Shown one piece after another: positions 1 to 7,506 of a stretch of DNA of 39,559 bases. This stretch comes from Abditibacteriota bacterium (GTDB lineage Bacteria > Armatimonadota > UBA5829). The translations under genes were made by a program, and so were the position numbers. Under the pieces are notes generated by a model. The model had not been told where the DNA came from, did no database searches, and worked only from the letters and a program-made list of their open reading frames with translations. The stretch's first letter is position 1, and each line of letters opens with the position of its first letter. The DNA lies in the NCBI GenBank assembly GCA_017445025.1, contig JAFSVJ010000012.1:1-39559 (forward strand). The letters are read 5' to 3'.

Positions 1-22
1 CTTTTGGGTGATTTGTGATTTT
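1..22. repeat. End of a dispersed intergenic element
   Basis: The first 16 bases are the reverse complement of 13603-13618 (ACAAATCACCCAAAAG), which borders the foldback element at 13610-13843. The window therefore seems to open inside the edge of a related element. This edge lies directly against the tRNA-like sequence that follows. The identification rests on one short exact match plus the GATTTGTGATTT style shared by other intergenic elements here. Confidence 0.5.
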
Positions 23-29
23 AATAAAA

Positions 30-69
30 CCCGGGGCGCCAATCGGTTCAAGTCCGACTCCCGCTACCA
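30..69 (+). tRNA. 3' part of a tRNA gene, 5' half missing
   Basis: A T-arm is visible (TCGG-TTCAAGT-CCGA, 43-57), followed by a 7-base acceptor strand TCCCGCT, discriminator A and an encoded CCA ending at 69. A rho-independent terminator follows at 81. The matching 5' acceptor strand AGCGGGA, a D-arm and a credible anticodon arm are absent: the upstream bases match a dispersed element instead. The anticodon and amino acid cannot be assigned. It may be a fragment left by an insertion or a contig-edge artefact; an intact copy could lie upstream of the window. Confidence 0.5.
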
Positions 70-80
70 TGAAATTGTAT

Positions 81-107
81 AGACACTCTTATGGGTGTCT
101 TTTTTTT
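81..107 (+). terminator. Rho-independent terminator after the tRNA
   Basis: AGACAC pairs with GTGTCT around an 8-base loop and is followed by a run of eight T. It sits 12 bases after the tRNA CCA end, the expected place for a tRNA terminator. Confidence 0.8.
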
Positions 108-248
108 ATGTTGTGTGTATTATTTGCATTCCAGTTTGCCCTCTATTTTTCAAAAAGTTATACTTATTTTTCGGAGACTAAAAGTATTTACTTACTTAGT
201 ATCATTTTTTTAATAATAAATGGTATAATGATATATAGAAATTTTATT

Positions 249-541
249 ATTTTGCTTCGCAAAATTAATGTCGATTTAGCTACGCAAAAATAGTATTTTT
301 GCTTCGCTAAATATTGGTTTACCATTTTTATATAGATTTTGCGTCGCAAAATCATTTTTCTTATAGTCGCAAAACTATGGTTTTGCGAAGGCCCCGCACC
401 CCCGCCATTTTTGACAGTTTTGCAAAGCAAAACACCAAAAATGACGTCCCCCATACCCTAAGGGATGGGGGGCCCGACCATGATCCCACCCCCCCAGGCC
501 CCCCTCCCTTGTTTTTTTTTTGTTCGCTACGCTCACAAAAA
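249..541. repeat. Cluster of short hairpins with three-base cores
   Basis: At least six small perfect or near-perfect inverted repeats lie close together: 249-265 (arms ATTTTGC/GCAAAAT, core TTC), 274-312 (18-base arms that pair except at an internal TAC/TTC triplet), 335-353 (core GTC), 367-388, 417-433 (core AAA), 448-471 (core TAA, C-rich left and G-rich right arm) and about 519-541. The whole gap 108-742 has no gene I can support. Between about 540 and 742 I see only AT-rich sequence without a clear promoter. Confidence 0.75.
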
Positions 542-742
542 ACCAAGGCGAGGGGGGTCCGGTGCGTCTACACACCCGTTTCCCGTGGTTGAGTAATTAA
601 TAAATTAAAGATATTTAAAACTTACGGTTTGCCAACATAGGTGTTTTTAATAATTTTCGGTTTCCGTTTAGGTCTGTTTTTTTTATTCCGGTTTTTTGTT
701 TAATTAGGGAACAAATTCCTAAAAAATATCGTAAATAAAAGT

Positions 743-1081
743 ATGAGACAGTGTAAAATTAAAATAGGATATGTTTTATTGCTTATTGCATACATGTATA
801 TATTTATATGTATGCCTTCTTTGCACTGTCACTTTCAGTATATAGATAATTCTCCTCACTGTCATAACTGTCATGGTCATATTACTGTCCCTGTCCAAAC
901 AGATGATCAAGAGTGTTATTTCTGCCCCATAATTAATTTTTACACCATATCCTTACCTACAATTATATTAGTAGGTTTATTCTTAGGATTATTATATTTC
1001 AGAAAAAAACAAAATGATTTTTTCATAAAGAATGGATTTCTTCAATATTTTTCATCTCGTGCCCCTCCATATATATTTTAA
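743..1081 (+). CDS. Small Cys/His-rich two-helix membrane protein
   Basis: The 112-residue product has a hydrophobic segment near residues 8-24 (signal peptide or membrane anchor), a soluble loop rich in His and Cys (HCHF near residue 28, HCHNCHGH near 39-46, CYFCP near 57-61), a second hydrophobic helix near 65-85 and a C-terminus ending SRAPPYIF. The His/Cys spacing suggests metal or redox chemistry in an extracytoplasmic loop; this is inference. The overall plan, with a terminal RAPP motif, resembles small uncharacterised bacterial membrane proteins I cannot name securely. No good Shine-Dalgarno site precedes the ATG. The stop lies inside the inverted repeat that covers the next gene's ribosome site, so the two genes may be cotranscribed. 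Confidence 0.6.
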   Translation: MRQCKIKIGYVLLLIAYMYIFICMPSLHCHFQYIDNSPHCHNCHGHITVPVQTDDQECYFCPIINFYTISLPTIILVGLFLGLLYFRKKQNDFFIKNGFLQYFSSRAPPYIF

Positions 1082-1114
1082 AAATCAAACAAAAAATTTT
1101 TAAAATATATGGAG
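1065..1114 (+). promoter_or_regulatory. Long hairpin that buries the Shine-Dalgarno of the next gene
   Basis: CTCCATATATATTTTAAAAA (1065-1084) pairs with 1096-1114 over about 19 base pairs, with a two-base bulge and a 10-base A-rich loop. GGAG at 1111-1114, the ribosome site 7 bases before the ATG at 1122, pairs with CTCC at 1065-1068. No T-run follows, so a translational control hairpin fits better than a terminator. Confidence 0.55.
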
Positions 1115-1121
1115 AATAATA

Positions 1122-1766
1122 ATGAAAATTTATAAAGGGTTCACTCTTATTGAACTTTTGGTTGTCATTGCCATTATAGCAATTTTGGCAGCCATACTCT
1201 TCCCTGTCTTTGCTCAAGCACGTGAAAAAGCAAGACAAACATCTTGTCTGTCAAATATGAAGCAAATAGGCACAGCCTTAACTTTATATGCTGACGACTA
1301 TGATGAAACCACCATTACAGCTGATGAAGTTGACAACCCGGCACAGGGTTATGCCCAGTGTGCTTGGTATGAAAAACTTTATCCATACGTAAAAAATCAA
1401 GGATGTTTTATCTGTCCAAGCATGAGAAAAGATAACACATATATCAAAACCGGATATTTGTTAAACGGTTTGTTCGCCCATGGCTTTTCATTAAGCACCT
1501 ATACTCTTCCGTCACAACAAATAGCCCTTGCGGAAAGACAAAAAGATTATGCCGATGAAGATTATCACTGTTTGGATGCCGATTGGTTAGCCGAAAATCC
1601 GGAACTATGTATAGCTTACGAAAGACACAACGGCGGTGCCAATTATACTTTTGCTGACGGTCATGCCAAGTATTTAAAATGGCAGACGACATTGGAAAAA
1701 GTTAACGGTGATAACACAAATATGCATAATACTTTAGGACTTTATGAAGAAGAACATCATCATTAA
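1122..1766 (+). CDS. Type II secretion/type IV pilin-like protein with H-X9-DG-type motif
   Basis: The 214-residue product starts [19 protein letters not shown], the class III prepilin signal: cleavage is expected after G6 and is followed by Phe and the Glu at mature position 5. The hydrophobic helix runs to about residue 30 and is followed by the block [17 protein letters not shown]. Near the C-terminus [17 protein letters not shown] is the His...Asp-Gly motif of the DUF1559-type pseudopilins common in Planctomycetes, Lentisphaerae and Armatimonadota. The tail ends EEEHHH, which is unusual and might bind metal. It probably acts at the cell surface. The only clear ribosome site (GGAG) is folded into an inverted repeat. 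A paralogue follows at 1934. Confidence 0.9.
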   Translation: MKIYKGFTLIELLVVIAIIAILAAILFPVFAQAREKARQTSCLSNMKQIGTALTLYADDYDETTITADEVDNPAQGYAQCAWYEKLYPYVKNQGCFICPSMRKDNTYIKTGYLLNGLFAHGFSLSTYTLPSQQIALAERQKDYADEDYHCLDADWLAENPELCIAYERHNGGANYTFADGHAKYLKWQTTLEKVNGDNTNMHNTLGLYEEEHHH

Positions 1767-1783
1767 AGACTAAAAAGAACCGA

Positions 1784-1815
1784 GCCCCTGTCAACTTATA
1801 GATGGCAGGGGTTTA
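1784..1815 (+). terminator. Weak terminator-like hairpin
   Basis: CCCCTG (1785-1790) pairs with CAGGGG (1806-1811) and only three T follow. The position after the first pseudopilin stop and before the next promoter supports a terminator, but the short T-run makes it weak. Confidence 0.4.
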
Positions 1816-1820
1816 AAAAA

Positions 1821-1849
1821 TTGACATTATTTTTATAATGTGATATAAT
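1821..1849 (+). promoter_or_regulatory. Sigma70-type promoter of the second pseudopilin
   Basis: TTGACA (1821-1826) and TATAAT (1844-1849) are separated by 17 bases, a near-consensus promoter. The 5' leader to the ATG at 1934 is about 75 bases long. Confidence 0.8.
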
Positions 1850-1933
1850 TAAATTATCAAAGTATAAAAATTTTGGAACAATTTCAAAGTTTTTTAGGTC
1901 TTTAAAAATAATAATACAGACGAGGTAAAAATT

Positions 1934-2668
1934 ATGATCAAGAAAGGTTTTACATTAATTGAGCTTTTGGTTGTAATTGCTATTATAGCAATTTTAGCGG
2001 GAATTTTGTTCCCTGTATTTGCTCAAGCAAGAGAAAAAGCAAGACAAACATCCTGTTTGTCCAACTTAAAACAATTGTCCACTGCCATTGTTATGTATGT
2101 GGACGACAACCACGAAACATATCCTTTCTGTCGAAAGACCAATGTTGGGATTTGGCAAACATCACTTTATTCTTACGTTAAAAATGTAGATATTTATTTC
2201 TGTCCTTCTTCTTGGACCAACCCGGACAAGAGCCAGTCAGATTTCAATATACTTTATAACTATGCCGCAGGTTCTAACTATGGTGCCAACGCAGGTTTGT
2301 TTGGTGACTGTGATGATTTGGCCGGCTACCCTATAAAGAAGGCTGCAAGAGTAAAGTCTCCTTCTAACGTTATGGCTGTTATGGATGCCGGTTGGTATTG
2401 TGTATTTCCACAGGCATGGCTCTTAACCGGATACAACCCAACATATGTTCCCGGTATGGGTTTGGCAGGGTTCACCGGTCCCGAGAGTTTAAGTGCCGAA
2501 GCCAAAGTTGATTACAACAACGGCAGACACAACGAAGGAATTAACGTTGCTTATGCTGACGGTCACGCATCATTTATGAAATCTACTGAATTTGTAAGCC
2601 AAGTATTCAATGATGATAAGTCTGATATAAGAACCTCAAAGAACCCCATGGTTCCTGCTTCTTGGTAA
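1934..2668 (+). CDS. Type II secretion/type IV pilin-like protein with H-X9-DG-type motif, paralogue
   Basis: The 244-residue product begins [18 protein letters not shown], a prepilin signal cleaved after G5, followed by the same [17 protein letters not shown] block as the preceding gene. [17 protein letters not shown] near residue 200 is the family motif. It has its own near-consensus promoter and a GAGG ribosome site before the ATG, and a terminator after it, so it is monocistronic, unlike its neighbour. The central region has more aromatic residues than the first copy and the pair are clearly diverged paralogues. The role is cell-surface or secretion pseudopilin; substrate unknown. Confidence 0.9.
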   Translation: MIKKGFTLIELLVVIAIIAILAGILFPVFAQAREKARQTSCLSNLKQLSTAIVMYVDDNHETYPFCRKTNVGIWQTSLYSYVKNVDIYFCPSSWTNPDKSQSDFNILYNYAAGSNYGANAGLFGDCDDLAGYPIKKAARVKSPSNVMAVMDAGWYCVFPQAWLLTGYNPTYVPGMGLAGFTGPESLSAEAKVDYNNGRHNEGINVAYADGHASFMKSTEFVSQVFNDDKSDIRTSKNPMVPASW

Positions 2669-2683
2669 TATGTAATATAAAAA

Positions 2684-2717
2684 TATCCCCCTTTCCTTTT
2701 GGAATGGGGGATTTTTT
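2684..2717 (+). terminator. Rho-independent terminator
   Basis: ATCCCCC (2685-2691) pairs with GGGGGAT (2706-2712) around a loop that can itself pair partly, followed by seven T. Confidence 0.75.
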
Positions 2718-2764
2718 TATAAATGTCGTATCTATACCTCTCCTTGAAAAAAAAAGGACAATTA

Positions 2765-2880
2765 ATTTTGCTTTGCAAAATGTGATGATTTTTCAAATCA
2801 TCACTCACCCCCCCTATCCCCCCTTACGTAGTAGGGGAGAGTTGTAGGTCGGGAACCCTTGGTGAGGGGGGAGGCTTAAA
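2765..2880. repeat. Short hairpins and C-rich intergenic module
   Basis: Two three-base-core hairpins lie side by side: 2765-2781 (arms ATTTTGC/GCAAAAT, core TTT) and 2782-2804 (arms GTGATGATTT/AAATCATCAC, core TTC). A C-rich then G-rich stretch follows (about 2808-2875) that resembles the CCCCCC...AGGGGG modules at 15330, 20975 and 30938. The first hairpin is repeated exactly at 15258-15274. Confidence 0.65.
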
Positions 2881-2886
2881 TAGTTT

Positions 2887-4125
2887 TTACTTTAATCTTA
2901 TTCTTGTTGGGTAGTCTGTGTGGACTTCTACTTCTTTGGTAAACTTGCCTATCTTAACAGTCACCTTTCTTGAAGGTTTGTTTTTGGCATTGGGTTGATT
3001 GTCTAATATCCATTGGAAAGCCGGTCGCGGGGATCTGTCTTGCTTTATGATACTGAAACCGTAGTTTTGCATATTGTCACCATCTTTAAAGGTTACTCTT
3101 TCGCTTATTTCATTTACATAGGCTTCAGGATCGCCAATATATTGATAAATGAAAGCTTTATTGTATAGGCCCAATATATTGTTTATATTTACACATTCTG
3201 CAATTTCATCTCTTTGCATTCTGTCAAAATATGCCAAGGGGTCAACGTCGGGGACTTTACCGTAAGTGGCATAATATTTGCCTGCTTCCGTTCCGAACTC
3301 TGTGTTCCACAAAGGCTTATTGGCGTCGCCGAATTTGTTCATATAAAATCTTGCCATAAGTCCTTTTCTCACAAATTCCCATTTGGTGGGGGTAGAGTAG
3401 GAGTGCATGGAAGCTATGTCAAAATAATTCTTTCCTCCTGCCTTATATACAGCTTGGATAAATTCCGGGAAAATGGGAGGGCCTAAAACTACTATGGCAT
3501 CCGGGTTGGCTTTCTTAATTTTTGGATAGGCTATCTTTAACATTTCCACATAATTCTTTCCTATCTCGTCTATTGAAACCTTTTTTGCACCGAAAATGTC
3601 TGTAAAGAGATAGTCCATTTCGTTCCACAGTTGCCAATATCTTATCTCTTTAAACTCACCCGCAGCCCAAGCCATATAGTCCCCAAAGGCTTTATATGCT
3701 TCTTTGCGGTTGTCAAAGTTGAATTTTAATGGTGCTCCGTGAACTACTGCCACAGGAACCAAATTGTAATCTCTGCATAATTTTTCGTGCCAATGCCATT
3801 CCGCAGTGTAGGCTCCTTTGTTGTCTTCCATCATAGACCAATACATGGTCTTTCGGATGAATTTGATGCCTGCTTGGTTCATCTGGTTTGCACCAATCTC
3901 GTCCATACCGTGCATACCTATAGCCAATTCCGGCTGGCTGTCGTAGATGAAATAGGTTCCGTCAGGGTTTTTGGAATAGTAATACTCCGGAGTGGGATAC
4001 CTTTGGGCAACTTTTAAACAGTTTTCTCTGTATGTTGCTTCTTTATCTTGAATTTCTTGGTCTGTAATAGCAAATAAATTACAGGAAAAAACTAAAAGGA
4101 ACAAGATAAACAGTGTCTTTTTCAT
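2887..4125 (-). CDS. Secreted clan GH-A-like glycoside hydrolase, copy 2
   Basis: The 412-residue product has a signal peptide (MKKTLFILFLLVFSCNLFA); a Cys at 15 makes a lipoprotein conceivable but the box is imperfect. A TIM barrel with the clan GH-A pattern is suggested by WQLWNEMD (putative acid/base E169, after strand 4) and LWNTEFG (putative nucleophile E276, after strand 7). I cannot assign the GH family; GH5, GH39 and related families share these signatures. AAGGAG lies just before the ATG. It lies 18 bases downstream of a close paralogue of nearly the same length on the same strand, so the pair is a tandem duplication in one transcript. Both copies keep the two catalytic Glu. The substrate is probably a plant or mucus polysaccharide; this is inference. 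Confidence 0.82.
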   Translation of the reverse strand: MKKTLFILFLLVFSCNLFAITDQEIQDKEATYRENCLKVAQRYPTPEYYYSKNPDGTYFIYDSQPELAIGMHGMDEIGANQMNQAGIKFIRKTMYWSMMEDNKGAYTAEWHWHEKLCRDYNLVPVAVVHGAPLKFNFDNRKEAYKAFGDYMAWAAGEFKEIRYWQLWNEMDYLFTDIFGAKKVSIDEIGKNYVEMLKIAYPKIKKANPDAIVVLGPPIFPEFIQAVYKAGGKNYFDIASMHSYSTPTKWEFVRKGLMARFYMNKFGDANKPLWNTEFGTEAGKYYATYGKVPDVDPLAYFDRMQRDEIAECVNINNILGLYNKAFIYQYIGDPEAYVNEISERVTFKDGDNMQNYGFSIIKQDRSPRPAFQWILDNQPNAKNKPSRKVTVKIGKFTKEVEVHTDYPTRIRLK

Positions 4126-4143
4126 TATAAATCTCCTTTATTA

Positions 4144-5388
4144 TTATTTTACTCTTGTAGGGTAGTCAGTGAATAATGTGACTTCTTTATTTATTTTTCC
4201 TATTTTAACTTTAACTTTTCTGGAAGGTTTATTCTTTTTATTTGGTTGATTGTCTATAATCCACACTAAGGAAGGTCTTGGAGATCTGTCTTCTCGGACA
4301 ACACTAAAACCGTAATTTTGTATACTGTCTCCTTCCGCAAATGTGACTCTTTCGCTTATTTCTTTCTTACGGGCTTCCGGTTCACCTATATATGCATAAA
4401 TAAAAATTTTATTATATAAACCTAAAATACTGTTTATACTTACGCATTCACCTATTTGATCTCTTTGTGCTCGGTCAAAAAATCCCAAAGGATCGCTGTC
4501 GGGAATTTTACCGAAAGTGTCCCAATATCTTCCGGCTTCCAATCCAAATTCCGTATTCCATAAAGGTTTGTTGGCATCACCGTATTTGTTCATATAAGAT
4601 CTTGCTTGTAAACCTCTTTGAATAAATGCCCACCTTATGGGAAAATCATATGTATGCATGGAAACTATATCAAAGTAATCTTTTCCTCCTGCCTTGTATA
4701 CATTTTCAATAAATTCAGGATGTATGGGAGGTCCTAAAATAACAATGGCATCCGGGTTTGCCTCTTTGATTTTAGGATATGTTAACTTTAACATTTTAAC
4801 ATAATTTTTACCTATTTCTTCCAAAGGAATCTTTTGTGCTCCAAAAATATCTGTGGCGTAAACATCCATCTCGTTCCACAGTTGCCAATATCTGATAGAT
4901 TTAAACTCACTCACCATATCAAACATGAAATCGGCAAAAGCTTTGTAAGCTTCCTCTTTGTTTTCAAAGTTGAAATTTGAGGGGTTTTTATGAACCACCA
5001 CTAAAGGAATTAAATTATATTTTTCAAAAATTCTTTCATAATCATGCCAAATATTCGTATAAGTTATGGGGTCATTAACCATTATATCCCAATATAAAGT
5101 TAATCTGACAAATTTAATACCGGCTTGGTTCAATTGTTCTGCGCAGATTTCATCTATTTGGTGCATTCCCATTGATAATTCCGGTTGGCTGTCATAGACA
5201 AAATAAGAACCGTCAGGGTTTTTGGATCTGTAATATTCCGGAGTGGGATATTTTTTGGATATTTGTATACAGTTATCTCTGTATGTAGCTTCGTTATCTT
5301 GAATTTCTTTTTCTGTTATGGCAGAAAAAATGGCACAAGACATGATTGATAAAAATATCAAAAAAAGTAGTTTGCTGATAGTTTTCAT
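4144..5388 (-). CDS. Secreted clan GH-A-like glycoside hydrolase, copy 1
   Basis: I start the protein at the ATG at 5388 (MKTISKLLFLIFLSIMSC), because AAGGA precedes it and this start gives a proper signal peptide and 414 residues, matching the paralogue at 2887-4125. An upstream in-frame ATG at 5427 would add 13 polar residues. WQLWNEMD and LWNTEFG, the predicted acid/base and nucleophile sites, are both present. Similarity to the neighbour covers the whole length, including the C-terminal segment SRKVKVKIGK. It is first in the two-gene unit and has a promoter at 5451-5480. The GH family and substrate are not determined. Confidence 0.82.
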   Translation of the reverse strand: MKTISKLLFLIFLSIMSCAIFSAITEKEIQDNEATYRDNCIQISKKYPTPEYYRSKNPDGSYFVYDSQPELSMGMHQIDEICAEQLNQAGIKFVRLTLYWDIMVNDPITYTNIWHDYERIFEKYNLIPLVVVHKNPSNFNFENKEEAYKAFADFMFDMVSEFKSIRYWQLWNEMDVYATDIFGAQKIPLEEIGKNYVKMLKLTYPKIKEANPDAIVILGPPIHPEFIENVYKAGGKDYFDIVSMHTYDFPIRWAFIQRGLQARSYMNKYGDANKPLWNTEFGLEAGRYWDTFGKIPDSDPLGFFDRAQRDQIGECVSINSILGLYNKIFIYAYIGEPEARKKEISERVTFAEGDSIQNYGFSVVREDRSPRPSLVWIIDNQPNKKNKPSRKVKVKIGKINKEVTLFTDYPTRVK

Positions 5389-5450
5389 TTTATATCCTTT
5401 TTTGTAATTATACTTTTGATTGCCCAAGATTTTATTTATAATCTAATTAT

Positions 5451-5480
5451 ATTATACCATAATTTAAGGTAAATCACAAA
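5451..5480 (-). promoter_or_regulatory. Promoter of the tandem hydrolase pair
   Basis: On the minus strand TATAAT is at 5456-5451 and TTTGTG at 5480-5475, spaced 18 bases. It drives the gene starting at 5388. The gap 5428-5665 otherwise holds only this and the divergent promoter. Confidence 0.6.
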
Positions 5481-5606
5481 ATTAAAGTAAAATTCATAAT
5501 TGGGTGTCCCACGACATTTGCTTAAAGGGGGAGACTTATCCTATATCCTTTGTTGTGGGCTTTAATTATTCATTATTTATTATATATTGTGTATTAATTT
5601 TGTGAT

Positions 5607-5636
5607 TTGTGATTTATGTTTTATTTATGATATAAT
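5607..5636 (+). promoter_or_regulatory. Promoter of the secreted protein gene at 5666
   Basis: TTGTGA (5607-5612) and TATAAT (5631-5636) are spaced 18 bases, about 30 bases before the ATG. The -35 box is imperfect. Confidence 0.55.
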
Positions 5637-5665
5637 ATTAGTGTAATAATGTTTTGGATAGTTAA

Positions 5666-7039
5666 ATGAAAAAAATTATTTTAATCTTTGTAATACTACT
5701 AATTTCCTGTATGGTTTTTTCAGAAGAGTTATACAGAATTCGAATAGAAAATTCTCCCGAGGGTTTGGTGCAAGTGTCCCTTGATGAGGGTAAAAATTAC
5801 TCTTGTGTCGGAAGGGTAAAACATCCTGCCAATAAGTGTGGAGTGGGATTTATGGCTTCCGGCTATATAGAAGGTGGCACAGTTTGTGCTGTTGCCTCTC
5901 ACGCCATAAGAATAAAAATACGCCCAAAAGAAAAATATAATCTGGACTTTAAATCTATCCCCATTTTTTCCATACTCCCAATAGAGTTTTGGACCACTCC
6001 TAAGGGATTTGGCGGACATGTGGCGGAAAACAGCGGAATCTACACGGATATTCACACGGCTTCTTCCATTTTCTTAAACTTTGCTCCTTTTCCCGAATCA
6101 AAGGTATATCAGGAATATATGGGGGAACTCTACTCTCTTTCCGAAAATCATATTCCCGCTTTGGGTTATATTTATGTTATATGTGTGGAAAAACCGGAAA
6201 CAGAAATAGACCATATTGTTTTTGAAAATATATATGGTGGAGATGTTATCATTGACGATGACAGGGTTCTAACCAAGGTTTCTCGCCCTGTCAGTGGTAT
6301 AGGTCGTTATGACGCTACCACATATAACAGTCCCGGTCAGATTAATACAGCTCACGGTGGTGTTATTACCATAGCTACCAGTAAACTTTTTCCCTATTCT
6401 CAAAAGGAAGGAGATAAGCCGGAAACTCGAGGAGGATTTATGATTCAACCTCTTCACCACGCTGTCCGTCAAGGGGAAAATAAGCCTCAGGTTATGACTA
6501 TAGGGGAAGATCCCAATGTTTTCGAACAAGAGGGAAAGGCACCTTTATATTCTAAATATATAAATTTGTGGTATTACAAAGATCACCCGGAGGCTTCATA
6601 TTATGCGGAGCTGAGGTTGGACGATTTTAACTATATAAAAATGCCCACCATTACGGGAAAAGTTGATAATGGTCTTACAAAGGAGTATTTGTATAAGCAT
6701 TTTAAATTAAACAGTAAATACGGAGTCACAGGGGTGAGAGTGCATATCCCTAAGTTTAACAGAGAACTTGCCGAAGAATATCTTAATATTTTAAATAAAT
6801 CTTATCATAAAAATATGAAAGGCAATAAATCCGGAAAATTTGTGTCAAAATTGACTATGCCACCGGGGTTTGCCGCAGGAAACTATTATGTGGACGGAGT
6901 GTATCTTGGGACCGTAAGTGATGTTCAAGGGGTCACAGTGGACACAAGTTCATACTCCCACGGATTGCACCACTTTTCTTTTATGGCAGAGGAAGAAGGT
7001 AGGTATGTGGCATTGTCAGAGTATTTTTATGTGGAATGA
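5666..7039 (+). CDS. Uncharacterised secreted protein
   Basis: The 457-residue product begins with a signal peptide (MKKIILIFVILLISCMVFS). LISC fits a lipobox, but cleavage after MVFS by signal peptidase I is equally plausible. The mature protein looks beta-rich: an N-terminal repeat-like segment VQVSLDEGKNYSCVGRV, Gly/Pro-rich middle blocks (GIGRYDATTYNSPGQINTAH near residue 212), and a C-terminal beta domain beginning SKLTMPPGFAAGNYYVDGVY that resembles an Ig-like or bacterial-surface fold. I recognise no catalytic motif. The position between secreted hydrolases suggests a role in glycan binding or processing. It has its own promoter and terminator. Confidence 0.75.
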   Translation: MKKIILIFVILLISCMVFSEELYRIRIENSPEGLVQVSLDEGKNYSCVGRVKHPANKCGVGFMASGYIEGGTVCAVASHAIRIKIRPKEKYNLDFKSIPIFSILPIEFWTTPKGFGGHVAENSGIYTDIHTASSIFLNFAPFPESKVYQEYMGELYSLSENHIPALGYIYVICVEKPETEIDHIVFENIYGGDVIIDDDRVLTKVSRPVSGIGRYDATTYNSPGQINTAHGGVITIATSKLFPYSQKEGDKPETRGGFMIQPLHHAVRQGENKPQVMTIGEDPNVFEQEGKAPLYSKYINLWYYKDHPEASYYAELRLDDFNYIKMPTITGKVDNGLTKEYLYKHFKLNSKYGVTGVRVHIPKFNRELAEEYLNILNKSYHKNMKGNKSGKFVSKLTMPPGFAAGNYYVDGVYLGTVSDVQGVTVDTSSYSHGLHHFSFMAEEEGRYVALSEYFYVE

Positions 7040-7040
7040 A

Positions 7041-7065
7041 AAGGGGTAAGACTACCCTTTTTTTT
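7041..7065 (+). terminator. Rho-independent terminator
   Basis: AAGGGGTA pairs with TACCCTT (one bulged G), followed directly by a run of eight T. It ends the transcript of the secreted protein. Confidence 0.75.
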
Positions 7066-7108
7066 GTGTAAAAATGTGGCTTTAAAAAAAAATAAAAATT
7101 TTTTAAAA

Positions 7109-7250
7109 CAGCGAGGGTTTTTTGGAGTAAACTTTGTTATATATACGAAACCTTCTTATATTAATATATGAGTTGGTTAGTTTCATAGTTTTTTTTACTC
7201 CTTTTTTGTTTGGCAGTGTTTTTAATTAAACACTGCACTTTTTTAATTTA
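7109..7250 (+). ncRNA. Terminator-ended noncoding unit 1 (putative small RNA)
   Basis: The unit begins near AGCGAGGGTTTTTTG and ends in a strong terminator (GCAGTGTTT at 7213-7221 paired with AAACACTGC at 7228-7236, then T-rich). Inside, GGAGTAAA (7124-7131) can pair at long range with TTTACTCC (7194-7201), and GAAACC (7147-7152) with nearby GGTT/GTTTC (around 7175-7183). A second copy with the same order of blocks follows at 7284-7412. It has no ORF. I find no convincing SRP RNA, 6S or riboswitch signature; the RNA identity is a hypothesis. Confidence 0.35.
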
Positions 7251-7283
7251 TTTTTTTTGTATATAAAAAGTTTTTATAATATT

Positions 7284-7412
7284 AGCGAAGGTTTTTGTTT
7301 TTTTGATTGTCATTTAATTGAATCTCCTCCTTGATTTATATTAAGTTAGTTTCAGAGTTTTTTGCTCCTTTTTTTGATTTTGGCAGTGCCTGTAGGCACT
7401 GCTTTTTTTTTT
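7284..7412 (+). ncRNA. Terminator-ended noncoding unit 2 (putative small RNA)
   Basis: This is a diverged copy of 7109-7250. Shared blocks in the same order are AGCGARGGTTTTT, a TTATATTAA stretch, GTTAGTTTCA, CTCCTTTTTTTG, GGCAGTG and a terminator (GCAGTGCC at 7383-7390, loop TGTA, GGCACTGC at 7395-7402, ten T). The GGAGTAAA that pairs with CTCC in unit 1 is not conserved. A TATAAT at 7275-7280 could be a -10 box. It ends before the ffh promoter, so it does not control ffh by termination. Confidence 0.35.
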
Positions 7413-7420
7413 CTTAAAAT

Positions 7421-7450
7421 TTGACTTTAAATATTATAAAGTGGTATAAT
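7421..7450 (+). promoter_or_regulatory. Promoter of the ffh operon
   Basis: TTGACT (7421-7426) and TATAAT (7445-7450) are spaced 18 bases. A small hairpin GTGTCT/AGACAC (7459-7480) lies right at the expected 5' end of the transcript. No Shine-Dalgarno precedes the ffh ATG. Confidence 0.8.
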
Positions 7451-7506
7451 ATAAGAGCGTGTCTGTAAATTAAAAGACACTTAAAAAACTGATTTTAGTT
7501 AAGATT

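Noticed and set aside
15..293. Open frame of 92 codons over the tRNA end and terminator, and its internal start at 108
   Set aside because: It runs through a tRNA 3' end, an intrinsic terminator and palindromes; it has no ribosome site, and its C-terminal part is simply translated hairpin sequence.
314..592. Open frames on both strands across the C/G-rich hairpin region
   Set aside because: Their translations are low-complexity Pro/Gly runs caused by C and G tracts; no start signals and no codon pattern like the neighbouring genes.
7109..7412. SRP RNA (4.5S) gene next to ffh
   Set aside because: The conserved SRP loop sequence (GGAAG/AGCAG type helix 8 core) is absent in both units.
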